Origin: Torymus aiolomorphi
Taxonomy: Eukaryota; Arthropoda; Insecta; Hymenoptera; Torymidae
DNA length: 64,000 bases
Assembly (NCBI GenBank): GCA_036365515.1
Contig: CM070873.1
Span: forward strand, 40,307,807-40,371,806
Reading direction: 5' to 3'
The notes beneath the pieces were generated by a model. That model saw nothing but the letters and a program-made list of their open reading frames with translations, did not search any database and had not been told where the DNA came from. This document shows, piece by piece, positions 47,825 through 61,900 of the stretch. The stretch's first letter is position 1. Each line of letters opens with the position of its first letter. A program made the position numbers and the translations under genes.

Positions 47825-50800
47825 TTATTAGCAAAGGACTATCTGACTGCCCCCCCACCACCAAATTGCCCAATTGCCCAACGTTTCGAGCCCGCTCCGG
47901 CTCCTAACTTCATACTTCTAACACTTCTATTCGTGTTTCTAGAGCGATTTAACGAAACTTAAAATTTTACTATTACAAAGCTTCCTCTAGGAGGAAGTAA
48001 AATTAAAATAATTGTTTGCACTGTGGAAAAGTCATTTTACATTACGAAAACATTGATAAATTAAAGATATTTTGAAATAGCCCTGTACGTTACACTTCTT
48101 TAGTACTTCTAGCCAATAAAAATCTTGCACTTAAGGTTTTCTCATAATGTTACAAGAAAAAACTTTTAAGGTGATCATAAAGTAAGAGCTGTTTCGGACG
48201 CTTCACGTGGCAGTAACTTTATTGCAAAAGACTTACATTTTATGAAGCTACTCTCGAGGTTTTAAGCGCCATAAAATAATGAAAAAAGGGTTAATTTAAT
48301 AGTAAGAGGAATACAAAGTTATATTAAGTAGTAATTTAATTATGTAATTTTCATTTAAATACCGTTTTCAATGCAGTTTAAGAGTATTTTTTATTAATCT
48401 TATACACTTTTGGGAGTGCAATCCTATTTTTCATATAGTACATTTTATTTACACTAAAAAGTTTAATGTTTACCTTAAAAAATAATCACATTGCATAATC
48501 TATAGAATTTTTATCTAAATAAAAATATATTCAAAACCGAAAAAGCCAAGAATGAAAATCCAAAATGCAACACCCGTATCGCAGGGATCAATATCGGTCA
48601 CGAGCGCCGTCGCGGCTTCCCTAAATAGTGGTTATGCAAAAAGAGTCGCCGCGGGTATTGATATCATCGTGCTCGATTTCCTATTACTTATTCTATGAAA
48701 TACGTGACAGGGCAACGCTAGAAAAGGAGAGAGACAGAGAGAGAAAGAGAGTGAAAGAGAGAGCTATACCGAAAAAGGCGACGCGCTAGCGAGCGATCGA
48801 ACGCGCGCGCCAGGAACTTTTTCCAATAATTTTTTCCCTATACATTATTGAACGCGTACACTCGCGAGCTTTTCTAGAGCGAGCGCAAAATGTCAAAACC
48901 GACCCATTTTCCAACTTCGAAGTCGAAGACAAAGAGGAGGAATGACACATGCTAAAAAGACGCGGAACGATACACTTTACCGGCGCGTGTGCGCGCGCGC
49001 GTACGGAAACTTTCGCAATTTCGCAATTGTCAGGTTACGTTTATTTTTCGAGAGTGCGGGGAGGAGGATGTATGTTGAATTGCTTCTGTGGCCTGCCAAG
49101 TACTTGAAAATATTCAATTCCAGTTGAACATTTTATTTTTCTTCTGCGATTAATATTAACCCTAAAAATATATTGACGAGTTACCATTTCGTAACATTAA
49201 ATGCATAGATGATCCGACGATAATTTTAGCTAACCTTTAAAAATCCACCATCCAGCCACCTTTTCTCCCACTACGAGAAGAGAGATGAGCGTAGAAATTC
49301 GCTTCGTCCTCACTCTCTCTCTTCTTTTCCCTCTCTCCCGGGAACTTTGATCCGGCGCGGTGAACGAACTCGCTCTCGTCGTTTCGCCGCGCTCTCTCGC
49401 GTCAGTAGAAACAGCCGTCTATGCTAAGACCATGCGGCCTGACCTCCCCAGGGTCGACTTGCGCGAACGAGCAGCAGCAGCAGCAGCAGAGCGGCAGCGA
49501 GCGGCGGGAAAATGAGAAAATTTTATTTGTCCCCGGCAGGATACCCCGGGAAAATGGAATCGAGGCCGCGACTCTCCAGTGGCCAGTGGTGTGCCTTATG
49601 TATTTCCTGCGCGAGGCCGCCGCATGTGGCCAGTAAAACGTTTTGCCGGCAGGGAGAGAGAAGGAGAGAGAAGGAAAGTTTTAAGAGGCGGAAGAGATGA
49701 AGCGAGGGAATATGGGTTATAGGGAAATTTCGGAGAGGGGGGAGCGAGGGCCGCTTCTTTATTTAGCACCTTCTGCGCGTTATGGGCAATTTTTGCGGCC
49801 GCTCGGCCTGCCGCGGTTAGGAGGGATATCGTTTTGAAATGTGGGCAAGAGAAAGAGAGAGAGAACGGCTGCTGTAAATCGTTTGCGATTGTTTTGGAGT
49901 TTTTTTTCTTCCTTCCTTTTTTAGGCCGGCGAGACGAAGTTTTATGAAACGAGTTTAGAAAAGTAATTCCGAGGAAGAATTATGTTTTTTTAATGGGATG
50001 AATAAAATTATAGAATGTATTGGTTTTAATTTTATTATTGAATTATTTTCTCAATGATTTTTCTTCAATATCTTTTTCTGAAAACCGTATAAAAGATAAA
50101 AAAGGTTAATTATATTAGTTCCGCCTTGTAAATGTAAAGGGATGTTATACGTTTTTAGAGAACGCAGCTGGAGAAAACTCGGTCAGTTCGAAGTTAAATT
50201 AGAAGTAAAATGAGAATGGCTTTATATATGCATTTACTCGTAGTCTTTAAGCACTGTCGATATTTTCTCGCTCATAAAATGTCGATACTCTCATTCTAAA
50301 TGATTAAAACACTTTCAATGTGTATATCAAAGGAAAATAAGTTTATCAACTTTAATCCACGGTCTATTCATGTTCATCGTAAGGCCGTATGTCAGTTAAA
50401 TTTTTCCCAAGCTGTAAAAACTTTTATCTCCCTTACATTAATTATTGCAGTTGCGCTACGAAACAACTAACGAAAAAAAATCAGGCCTGACAAAGATAAA
50501 GAATAAAAGAAAAACCTCCAGGGCGCACGTAACATCAATCTAACGAGCGCAACAAACTGCAGCAGCAGCATCAGCAGCGCCTTCAAACGCAGCTGCAGCA
50601 TCTTGCACTCCTTGCCTCGGATACATAATCACCAGCTCCTCCTTCAATACCCGTGTGCAATGCACAGCCACGCGCGCGCTACACCTGCAGTCACGTCGTC
50701 CTCTCCGATATCATACATCCATCGACTCCTACCTCGAAAAATCCTTCACAAAAGCGAGAGCACGCGTACACGAGACACACTCACTCTCTCTCTCTCTCTC

Positions 50801-53800
50801 TCTCTCCCTGTGTAGCGAAAATCTCGTGCAGAAATAACGAGCGCGGCGCGGCGCGCGAGCGACGGAATTGGATTCGTTTCGAAAGGGCGACGATGCGTCG
50901 ACGGAGCACTCGGCAGGAAATTGAATACGTCCCCGGCGAGCTTACCCAGCCGTGCGCACGAGGAGAAAGAGAGAGAGAGAGGGTATACAGGGAGGTAGGA
51001 AGAGATCGATGTTATTTTTTGTGCCGCCGAGCGTGGATGTATAAAAATGTCGCGTCATAGTTTTCCCCGAGTATCTTCTCGGAGGAGGAGGGAAGAAGGA
51101 GCCGCGCGCGCGCGAGCAGAACGTCGGAGAATTTGAGTCACGTTCGACGAAGAGTGTAGGATGCTGCGGAGAGAGAGAGAGAGAGCGAGAGAGGGATGAA
51201 AGTTGTTTTGCACGCGTGGAAGGTTGAATAATATATCGGTGGGCCGTGCTGGGCGAATGGTTTTTTTACAATGGTTGCTTTTTCAGAAATTTAAGAATAA
51301 GCTTGGATGCTTCTTGCGGGGCTCTTGGCTTTTTGTCTTGAAAAAGAAATCGATACTGGCAAACTTAAATTATTCAAAGTACTTTAAAATTATTCAAGAA
51401 TTTAAGAATTACACCCTGGAGCTTTGTTGTACATAAGTTGATAAGGTAAAATATAGGCGAGTCGTTGTAAAAAAAGTATGTTAAAATTATCGCAATCAAC
51501 TGATAAAAGTGATCATTTCAAGTATTACGAATGCTTAATATTCAGGCAAAATCTCTTCGCAGACTTGCCAACTCTGTCGCCCGAGGAAACTTTTAATAAT
51601 TTATAAATAATCATAGACCATCGGCCATTCAATTACCCCCTCACGCGCGACCCACAGCCACACACGCCGGTGGAATTTTTTAAAAACTTGCCTGAAATAT
51701 TCTCTCCGCCGAGATAAGAAGTCACGGCGACTACGGGCAGAGAGAATTTTCCCGCGCCAGGCGATATCCTGAGCATGTCAGCGGCGCGGATGACGTCGCC
51801 GCCGTCGCTGCAGCAATGATTACGCCCGAGAAATGGGTTGCGAGGGAAGTTTGCAGAAAACGTGTTCAAGTCTTTAAGAAGGCGGCGCTGAGCGCGGGCT
51901 CGAGAGATAAAAGTTGCGCGGCAGCGTGGATCGCTGTTGCACGATGAGTTGCCGGAGTATGGGTTCTTTTTTTTTCATTTTAAAATGTTGGTTGTTTAGG
52001 AAAAAGAGATGGTTTTTACCGAGTAAAAGTAATCGTTGAAATTTTTTTAAACGTATGAAATATTTACCCGTTAGAAACTTTCATTTTGATAGATTGCAGC
52101 GAACATGTTTAGTACCGATTTTTACTGGTTCACATTTAAAGACCGAGTTATGACATTTTCAATTATTGAAAGACATTTGCCGATGAATGCAATAAATATT
52201 GCAGGCGAAAAATGCTTTTAACGCGTTACCACGCCAATAAATACAGTGATTTGCATAGCATGCATATTCGTGTTTCATATTAATCAGTTCGACGTCGGAT
52301 ATTAAAATTTTAATGAATGTTTGCGAGTCAAAACGAAACAAAAGTAACAATTTTAATAATTAATCACGACTATATTCGTCTCGGTTATTCACATATATTA
52401 CAGATATCTCCCTAAAAAATATGTATTACATATATCGAAACACGCATGATTAATCACGAAGGTAAATCAACGCAGCAGTAACCCAAAACGCAGTAAGCAA
52501 TGATCAATGATCATCTTAAAAAAAAGCACTGCCCCACATTTTAACCTCCCTTTAACCCTCGGTACCGCACTTCACCCACTTTGCCCTCGACGAGATTGAA
52601 GCCACTATCGTGGGGCAGAAGAACTCAGTCGTACGAAACAACGTTGCACGCAACGACCACTTCGCTCGCTAATAACCGGCGAGGGGGCACAAAGGACACG
52701 ATAGCGAAAAAAGCTACCGCCGGCCACTTAACGCCACTGGCACGGGGCAGCAGCTTTTAGCTAACCTCTACGCGTCCCTCCTAAGAGCCGGCCGGGTAAT
52801 CGAATTTCGGCGCGGCCAGTATCCTCATTAAGCGCGGATCAAAGCACGCCTTTCTTCCGCCGATGCGAGTGCGCCCGCATTTTACTTGCTCGCCCCCGTT
52901 GGGAGTGGATGGATGGATGGACGGACGGGAGGAAGGATCTTTTTAGAGGGGCGGGTACGGAGGGTTAATTAATTTTTGCAACGCGCGGGGTTGGTAGCGC
53001 TTTGACGGATGTAGACGTCTTTTGCGAGGATCAAAAGCTTGAGAGCATGTGGAAGGATGGAGGTGATGGACGCGGGTCATAGTAGTTTGGCCGGATAATG
53101 CTAGAACAAAGTGGGTCGGATGGAAGAGCTTTCATGGCTTCTAAAGCGGAACTAACTGTTTTTAGGATAGCAATAACGATATTTAATGCCAAATCATTCT
53201 TATCCAATGGCAAGTTCTTCTTTCACTCATTCAATTACATTGTGTATCGGAGTAGCTTGAAAACTGAAGGAAATAAGAGGCACGACACTAAAATTTCAAA
53301 TTCAAGCGACAGTCCTACCTTTCCGGGGATATCCCGCAACCGCCGATCTATCCGAAAAAAGCCCCACACCTACACAGATCACAGCTCCCTCCTCTGCAAA
53401 TCGCGTAAATCTCGCGGCTCTAAAGGAGAGCCCGCGCATTTGACTTTCGGCGCGCTCGGGATTATAAATATTTATGGGCCCGCTTAAAACATTCGCGCTC
53501 GCGCGCTTTTTGGGGAAGGGAAAAAATATTCATGGCACGGAGCGAGCGAGCCAGCCAGCTTTCCACGGATGATTTCATTGGTTACGAATCGGCCGATGGC
53601 GCGCGGCCGGCGCGCACAGTGGCAGCGCGCCAGTTTCCTTTCTGTACTGCGACTTCGTAGATTCTCAAAAAGTAACTAACCTTAAAAACGAGCCATTGAT
53701 ATGCGCGCGCGAGAGGGAGAGAGAAAGAGAACCGAAGAGCCGGCTGTTTAGAATGTATAGGGATTTTCTCGGCTGGCCGAGGCGCGAAACGATAACCCAT

Positions 53801-54036
53801 TCGATATACGCTTTTTTCGGTCGTTTTGGCATCACGGTCTTTAAAAGTACGTTATTCGTTGGATTATTGTAATCGCGTTCCAAAAATGTTTCACAGGTCG
53901 AGGAAGATTCACATATTCGATAAGTAGAAAAGTATTTAAGTTTCTTAAAAAAATCCTTTTTTAAAAACTTTCGGATCCCAGCCCATTCCCCGAACGAGGC
54001 CGGTAAACTACAAACTACCTTAAATCAACTCCCTAC
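47825..54036. other. 6-kb gene desert with GC-rich islands
   Basis: AT-rich to about 48.55 kb, then islands at about 48.56-49.11, 49.24-49.96, 50.50-51.26, 51.58-51.97, 52.50-53.10 and 53.29-53.80 kb, with C/T-rich left and G/A-rich right flanks. CAG repeats at about 49472-49490, a CT tract near 50779-50805 and a (GGAT)n run near 52908-52925. Open frames are island shadows. Confidence 0.5.
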
Positions 54037-54090
54037 CATAAGATCGTCGTAGAAGTAAGAGATCTCCGGCAGGGCGATGAAGTCGACCAT
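54037..54090 (-). CDS. Candidate first coding exon (18 codons)
   Basis: The minus-strand ATG at 54090 opens MVDFIALPEISYFYDDLM, with strongly biased C/G-ending codons, and runs directly into a plausible phase-0 donor, ATG|GTAGGG. The GC-rich DNA upstream could be 5' UTR. The ending Y-D-D-L-M recalls the N-terminus of some insect very-long-chain fatty-acid elongases. That resemblance is slight, and no elongase His-box exon was found in the window. If real, the rest lies beyond a very long intron or was missed. Confidence 0.3.
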
Positions 54091-55819
54091 CTTCTCTCCG
54101 CAGCCGGCGACGCGGCGGGCACCAACGGCAACGCGGACCGATGATATTCCCCTTCGCACCAGCTGCCGCGCTACGTGTATATGAACTCTCCTTCCGCACA
54201 CGTTCACTCACAGACACACTTTTTTTTCTATACTTTACGCACTGGTGTTATTATTGGCTGGACACTGTGGACGACTGCTGCTATTGGCTCCGAGCGCGCG
54301 CGCGCAATCTGTGTTTGTTTTGTCAGTGGCTACGCGCGGTGAGCGAAAGCGAGGATGATCTAACAGCTTATTTCGGGAGGCACTCTTGCTTTTCGCCGTT
54401 TTCGGAGTTTCTCTGTAGGGGGAACAATTTTTCTTGAGATTACCGCGCAACAAAAAAAAGACCCTTATGCTTGATGAAAATTGATTGAATGCGCGACACG
54501 AGCAATCACACGCGTCGCAGATTAACGAAGTATATGCGACGCGCAATGGGGCTCACGGTCTAATATTACGTGCAGGCTAAAATACGAGCGATAAAACTGA
54601 TAAATATAGAGCGATATTTTAAAGCTCCACGCGCGCGCGCGCGCGCTTTTATTATCACGTACTGTATACTCCCTACGCGCGCTCTAGCGCAAGCGCGCAA
54701 GCGCTATGACAACAACAATATTTGGCCACGGGAAACAAACGACGTTTGCGCGCGCATGCGCCTCTCGCGTTAATCAGCTGTGTGTGTGTTTGTCTCGCTG
54801 TCGGCGGTAAGTAAGTACTTGAAAGAGTGCAGCGGAGGCAACGCAGCGGTAGCACAAGGCAGAATAAAATATTCTTTTTTTATTGGCTATCGCATGTTTT
54901 AATTATATACAAAAGCAAACATTTCTCACGTGTACTAAAGAAAATGATAAACTCCGAGAGTGAAAGCCACTGCAAATTACTCGCGGCAAAGTAAGCAACA
55001 AGCTGTTACACCATCGCCGCCTCCTCTTTGCAACACGCAGGCAGCCCTCGATTTTTCCCTCCTCCCTCAGCCCACCTAATTATCACTCACCACTATACAA
55101 ACGTAGCACAGCCCGCACTTTTCTTTAGCACTGCTCACCAAAAACTACTACTCCTCTTTCTCCTCCACCACCTTTCAGTACATTACAGACGACACTCTCG
55201 TGCTTCATATATATAATAGCGACCGCGTGTGTGGCGCGCCGGGACTCCGGACTGATCTGGCGAGCCACGCGGCAGCCGCGAAAGCTCAAGCTCGAGCGCG
55301 CGCAAGAGTGAGAGAGAGAAGAGAGAGAGAGCACGTGGGAGGGGGCGCGAGAAAGCTCGCCGCCTATCGGAAAAAGGGAGAGCGCGCCGGAGGTGGAGCA
55401 GTGCCGACGCGGATGAGAGGAGCGTGAGAGAGAGGGGTCAGCGTGGCAAGAGGAGAGAAAGAGAGAGAGAGAATTTGAAAGATTTTTCGAGTGTGGCTGA
55501 TTCGATTCTCGATTTTTTGAGTATTACTGATTCTATTGGGAGAGAAGAAAATTTAAGAGGATTTGAGAAAGATTTACTTGGTGCTTGTAAATTTTAAATG
55601 AAATGTGAAGAAGCAACTATTTTTTGTCTATAAGTATACATGTTCCGTAATAAAGCCTGGCAAGAAATTGCAAAATTCTTTTGTTAATGTACTTGAGGAA
55701 AGAGTGATTTATGAGATAATCGTGTAGTAAATCTTTTATGAGGTGCACTTTTTTGTTGCTAAAATATTACAAATAATTAATTTATTTAAAAAACGAAATG
55801 GCATTCTTCATTTTGTATA

Positions 55820-55984
55820 CAGCGCGCAGGCTGCCGCCGGCCTTCTCTCTCTCATACACACACAAGCGCCGCTGCGCTGTCTCTCTCTCTCTCTCATACA
55901 CACACGAGCACCGCTGCGCTATCTCTCTCTCCTTTATACATGCATACGGACAGCTGCTGTGCAGCGCGCAGGCTGCTGCCGGCC

Positions 55985-55985
<1 letters not shown>
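55820..55985. repeat. Minisatellite-like compound repeat
   Basis: CAGCGCGCAGGCTGCCGCCG (55820) recurs almost unchanged at 55962. Between them a unit of CTCTCT, CATACACACAC and GCCGCTGCGCT is repeated (about 55847-55879 and 55887-55920). It looks like local duplication seeded by the CT tract. Confidence 0.75.

Positions 55986-56059
<74 letters not shown>
55986..56059. repeat. Long uninterrupted (CT)37 microsatellite
   Basis: About 74 bp of perfect CT dinucleotides, followed by CACACAC. It is the longest pure dinucleotide run in the window and likely highly variable in length. Confidence 0.95.
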
Positions 56060-56065
<6 letters not shown>

Positions 56066-57071
56066 GTACTAATTACAAATAATTTAATATAAATTCTCTT
56101 GGTTAGGTTACTTAAGTTATTATTTACAAATGTAATAAAGGTACATTGCAAATGATTGCTGTATTTATTTTTAAATAAATTAACATTTAATTTCCCAATT
56201 ATATTTTTCCTTCCTCTCGCTCACTTACTTGCGCTCTCGGCTAAGCGCAATTTCCTCGATAACCTCGACGAGGAATTTTGCGGTAAGGAAGGAGGCAAGC
56301 AGCCAAGCGATAATTAGACGGTCAAAGTAGGTAAATTTAATTAACAAACCTAAAAATATGCAATATAGAGATTAATGAATTTCGGAACATATAGTACCGC
56401 TTTAGTCTTAGGTAACAAGGACGATCAAACATGGAATTGCTTCGAAGTACAACAAATTTGGACGTTCGTATTGATGATTAATTAGAAAGTATAACAATTT
56501 GTGTAAAAAATAATTTTACATTAAAAACAAAATTTTTCTTTGTTCAAACAAGTGCCTTATCTAACAAAACGAACTTTTTAACAACAAATAAGGAACGATC
56601 GAAACCCGCGCTTAACCCAATTACTCCAACGACGAAAATTTTTATTCTCTCGATATAAAACCAGAAAACCCCTCTACTAAAAATTCTGCAGAACCATCTT
56701 TAATCGCTCGGCGATTCTCTCCCTCTCTTTCTCTCTTATACGCGCGCAATCGTCGACGGCGGCGGGCGAATCGTTAAAGCTTTTCATTATACGAGCGTTC
56801 GCTCGCTCGCGCTCTTTACCTTCCATCAAATCGTCCGACGACGCGGACTTGATGGTTTTCCTTTGCTCGCGTTATTATCCGCGCCGTGCGCGAACAGAAA
56901 GAAAGAATAGGAGGGGGAGTAAAAAGTCGCGAGAGCGAATCCCACGGGTCTTTATGGCTCGTTTTTTGGCCGACGCAATTTTCGATTGTTCGTAAATAGG
57001 AAGAAAGCGAGAGAGGGAGGTGAATAATTTTATTTCTCAGAAATGGCCAGTGGAGAAAAATATGGGTGTTC

Positions 57072-58945
57072 TTAAGGTAAAAGTACCCTTTATGGAACAG
57101 TTTTTGCTAGTTTAGAGTTTAGATTGAAATTAAAACTATTGTACAGGAGTAATATTTACAATTTTTGGATATCAATCGATGGGGTAAAGATCAAAGATTA
57201 AAATGAGACCTTAAAAAAGCAAATTGAATACGAATTGTAATTATTACAATTAAAAAACCAAACCAACACCAAGTACGTATTATGGAACGACATTTTTACA
57301 GATTGTCCCCCCGTTCCATAATCGATGTCCCCATTTTGGAACAGGATAGAAATCAGTTTTAATTTAATAACTTATGTACTTTTTTACTTACAATAAGAGG
57401 CTTATGATATACAAATGATGATTTTAAATTTTTTATAATTTTTTTATTAAAAAACATGAATATAAAATACAATTTTAAACGTATCAAATTAATACAATAA
57501 TTGCATACAACTTAAAATACTTAATACTTATTTTTAAATATCTGAAATAACAATTAATTTATTTTTTGGTTTAGATTTATTATTTGCTACACTATTTTCA
57601 TTTCGAGCATAGTCTCTTCTTCCATGGTATTACTTTTTAAGTTATTTTCAAGATTACTCGAGTGAAGATTTATTTTTTCAAAAGTTATTACACTTTCTTG
57701 ACAAATCTCATTATTGACTGTTTGACTGATAGATTCTTGTGTTTAATCATTGTATACTATATTGCAGATGAAAAAAAAAAGTTATCGACTAACCATTCTT
57801 CATTTAATATGCAATTATCCTTATTTAAACTGTTGCTTAGTAGTTCTATACTACTTTTCTATATGAGGTTTTAAAACTTTAGACGCGCCAGGTCTTGAAG
57901 GAGATTCTTGTGGATCTTTACAGCTCTGTGGAGAGATGTGGCTGGGACATTCAATTTAGCTGCAATTTGCAGTGCAGCATTAACTGCATTAAAAGCTTTT
58001 TTGCAATTGTAATGCAGAATACAGTCTCCTTTTGATTTTTAGTTTCCTTTTGTCTGGTTGAACTTTCTTGCGAATAACTTTGTTGTGCTAAGCATAATTC
58101 TTTCTTAACATCTCTTTAATATCTTCCGTAGTCTCATTTTATTTGTCTTATGTTGTGCCTTTATTTTTTTTCTTCGCTGTCATTTTTCTTGAGTTTCATA
58201 AAATCTGTAAAAAATAAAAAACAAATTTCTAAAGGAATGTAACTTACAAACTGATTTTTTATCAAATTTATAGGTTAGGTTTGTTATTTATGTTTCACAA
58301 TCAGAATTTCACAAACAAATATATACTTACTTATTAGTAAAATGATGCAGGAAACTCAAATGATTGTTCACGCACGTCTCAAGATAATGTTAAATAATAA
58401 ATAACTTTAAAACTGTTGAGTGAAAACGCGCTCCATAAAGGGGACATGCTTAGAGACAGAGGTCCCCGAACTTGGAACGCCACCTCTGGCTGTTCCATAA
58501 ACTCGGACTACACTCGTTTGTATGCGGCAATTGTGAAACACTAAAATATTTATTGAAAATATTTATTGTTGCAGAAAAATTACTGTAAAACTTTAATCTA
58601 TGAGTAAAAAACTGCATATTATAAAAAGATTGATATTTGAAAAGTGTTGGAGTGTATAGTTACAGTTAATAAAATAAAACGTATGAAACCAGCACCATTG
58701 ACTTCAACAACCACAGATTTGAGTCGATCTCAGAATACACGCAGTCATATATTTTTTTAAAATTATAATTATCATGTAGAACTGTGAATCTCTTTGCATA
58801 TTACATAATAAACTTTCACTATTCAGATAAAATTTTGATATTGTTTATCTGTATCATTAATAGACTTTATTTTACTATATTTTAAACTGTTCCATAAAGG
58901 GGTCACGATTTGGGTGATGTTTCATAATGGGTACTTTTACCTTAA
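57072..58945 (-). mobile_element. Degenerate 1.9-kb DNA transposon, pogo-like psq remnant
   Basis: The ends TTAAGGTAAAAGTACCC (57072) and GGGTACTTTTACCTTAA (to 58945) are exact inverted repeats. Subterminal motifs based on TTCCATAAAGGGG recur near 57088, 57310, 58432, 58490 and 58890. On the minus strand at about 57920-57999 one reading gives KAFNAVNAALQIAAKLNVPA followed by TSLHRAVK, a psq-type helix-turn-helix as found at the N-terminus of pogo/Tigger transposases. Stops and shifts disrupt the rest, and no DDE catalytic domain is recognisable. If the target site is TA, this fits the pogo branch of Tc1/mariner; TTAA would instead suggest piggyBac. The helix-turn-helix favours pogo. Confidence 0.7.
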
Positions 58946-61900
58946 ATATTTTTAAGATTGGATTGTTCAAATAATAAGTCTTAAGAGCTTTAGCTGCGCG
59001 AAAAGGAACAAATCTAAAGAACAATATGTATCTACTCCTATCCCTTGTTTATATTTTATATAAATACTACACCGCGTCATTCTGGTTAATTTCTACCATT
59101 ACAAATAAAAAATTACACGCATAAAAAAAACTGGGTGAAAATATGAAACTCCACTTCAATCGACTCACGTTATATTCGAGCATAAATTTTTTTCACCCGC
59201 GTGTACACACTCGATACACTTCTTTATCGCCCGTTCTATTTTCGCAAGACAATAGCCGGGGCTGGCAAGCCAATCACCCGGCGAAATGAATTTCGGTATC
59301 ATCGGTGGCCGGATAAACAGACGAGCCCTCGGTGGAGCGATAAAAGCTCCAGTCTGTTGTCTTTATCGGAACCCGATCGCGAGCGCCTGGAAGAAACATC
59401 GCTACGGAGATACAGTGGCGCGCGAAGGTTAGGACGGGAGCGGGGAAATCGGCATTTTATTAATGATTAGTTTTTTGGAGTTGAATGGATGATACATTAT
59501 TTTTAAGTATATAAATTATCGTCTAAAAATAAAATTTTACAGTAAAATAACGTAGGAATAGAAATGTACCGTCCGTGCTTTAATTTTTAACAAGCTTTAT
59601 TTATGTGGAATCGAAGCGAGGGTATTAAAAATTTCAGTGTACCAGCTTTTCATTGATTATACGCGCGCCGACTAGCGTTGTATTTCAGAATTAAATTAAT
59701 ATTTCATAAAATTAATCGAATCAATAAGCTCCGAATAATAATTCAAAATATAACATTAAATTGGCTGAATAAAGCATAAACAGGTCATTAATAATCCTTT
59801 GAAGCGTTTTTGTATCGATGAATAAAGAATTCAGACGGATTACTCATATACGAATGGGAAAGTTGGCACCGAGATTTAGCTTTTTGCGCGCGGGCTTTTT
59901 CAAGCTCTGTCATTAATAATTTTCATTTATTTCACGAAGGACATAAATTCAAGTAAATCCCCATGAGTTACTCTTTTGCATTCTTTTAAACACAATTCGC
60001 GATAAAACTGAAAAATAGATTTTCAGTAATTGTCGCGCTCGTTTTTCGCATTTCCAATGATTGGTATAAATAAACACACGAATTAACTCCATAATTGTGA
60101 ATTTACTTTGTACGTATTTTTTGCAAAATCAATTTACCCTAATTTATTAATTAATTAAAACAGCTCTACAAGGCTGCCTAAGCATTTACCGTAATTATAG
60201 GCTCGTAAGCTAGGAAATGAGAAACCCGCTAAAAATGGAGATTATCGATCGGCTTCTGCGAAACGAAATCGCTTCTTAGAAATCATTATACGTAAGCTTC
60301 ATTCTGTACCGTACATCGATTTGATATAAAAATTCAATATTTGAGAATATAAGATAACGCTAATCTCGCGAACCTCCCACTTTGCATAACATTTTCCGGC
60401 CACATCCACGGCCATTTAATAACCTAGATACCCTAAAAAGCGTTGCCAGGTCGGCGCTGAAAATTCATCGCGCAAAATGTAAATCGATTCTCGCGCCGAG
60501 CCACAAAAACAAAGTCCCCGCGCGTGTAACATTTCTTCGCGCGGCGCGCGAGAGTCAACAAAAGAATACCGGCGCGTTTTCCCGCGTTCCTTTCTTCTGC
60601 CGGCGCTCGCGCGAACAAAGAAAAGGGTTAAGCGCAATGATATTCATAAGGTTTTCCGCGGCCGAGGATTCCTCATTTATATCGCTTTAGAATCTACTTT
60701 GCCGGCCTTTTGCGCGCATGTTTTATGCAGCAGAGAATTTTTTGTTCCGGGCTTTTGCTCGTGGAATCATTTTGCGGACGATTGGGTGGAGGATGATGCT
60801 GAAATTCTTGGTATTTTACAAATGATTATTATTTTGGGACGTTTTTAGAAAATTTGTTTCTTTTCGAAATGTAAATCAAATAAGAAAATAGCGTATATAT
60901 GAAATAAGCGTATTTCTTTGTCACAAGAAATAGTAATAAGTTGCATTGTCAGCGAGGAAAAATACATTCAAACGCACTGCATAAGAACGGGTTTAAATGT
61001 TGCATGCACAGCCTTTTTATCAGGCGAAACTCAATTTTTCCCCGCCTTTGACCGTACAATTGCAAACAAAGAAGAATTTTCAATTTAGCGTTAGTGACAT
61101 TATTAAAACAGGACAGAACACGCTTCTGCAGAAAATGAGAATTTTAAATTTTAATTTTAGTCTCTACTTATTACGGCGTAATCATAATAAAGTTATCTTC
61201 ACTCTCAAAAATAGAACATAAAAGTCGTCACAAGACAATGTCGAGCCTCTGCCTTTTTATTGTTATCACCGGACCTAAATACCATAAAAATAAAAATAAA
61301 CAATTTCACTACCCATCACTCCCCGCAAAACGAGAACCGATTTTAGGACTCTTTCCTCATTTATCAAGATATCGACACCAGCTGTATTCCAACCACACGC
61401 TCACAAACACATATCCACAGTTACACATTGCAACCGCGTATATAATCGCTAATTAAACGCAAATAATACGCGCGCGCGTGCGCCTTTTTCGCCGGAGATT
61501 GAAACGTTTGTATATATTTCAGCGGGCCCCGAGCGCGCAGCGATTAAAATTGATTTAGCGGCTGTGGCCGCGACCGACGCCCGATTTCCCGTTCATTAGT
61601 CATTGATTGAAATATTCGAGCCACCGCGACCCTTTTCCTCGCGCGTGCGTGCGCAAGCTTTTCCGTTGCTCTCGTGGCCGTATCAAATGGTATTTTTATT
61701 TTTCAGAGTAATGTAGCAGTGTTATTTTTTATTTATATTTCGGCCATCATTACTGATGGTTGTGCATACTAGTGTTTGATTTTGATGAGGATTTTTGAAT
61801 AAATATTATTTTTGTTTATCAGCCTTCTGAGAAATGCACAGATTTTTTTATAAAATAACGAGCTTTAATTATTTCTCCGTATAATTTTGCTAAAACGTGG

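Larger units (their letters stand above)
54091..57071. other. Non-coding stretch with islands and tandem repeats
   Basis: GC-rich islands at about 54.09-54.43, 54.55-54.85, 55.00-55.60 and 56.60-57.06 kb. A CG dinucleotide run lies near 54630-54646. The tandem repeat and CT tract at 55.82-56.06 kb are listed separately. AT-rich DNA occupies 56.06-56.60 kb. No gene is supported. Confidence 0.5.

Noticed and set aside
57662..57874. 70-codon plus-strand frame inside the degenerate transposon
   Set aside because: AT-rich and on the strand opposite to the helix-turn-helix remnant; no domain.
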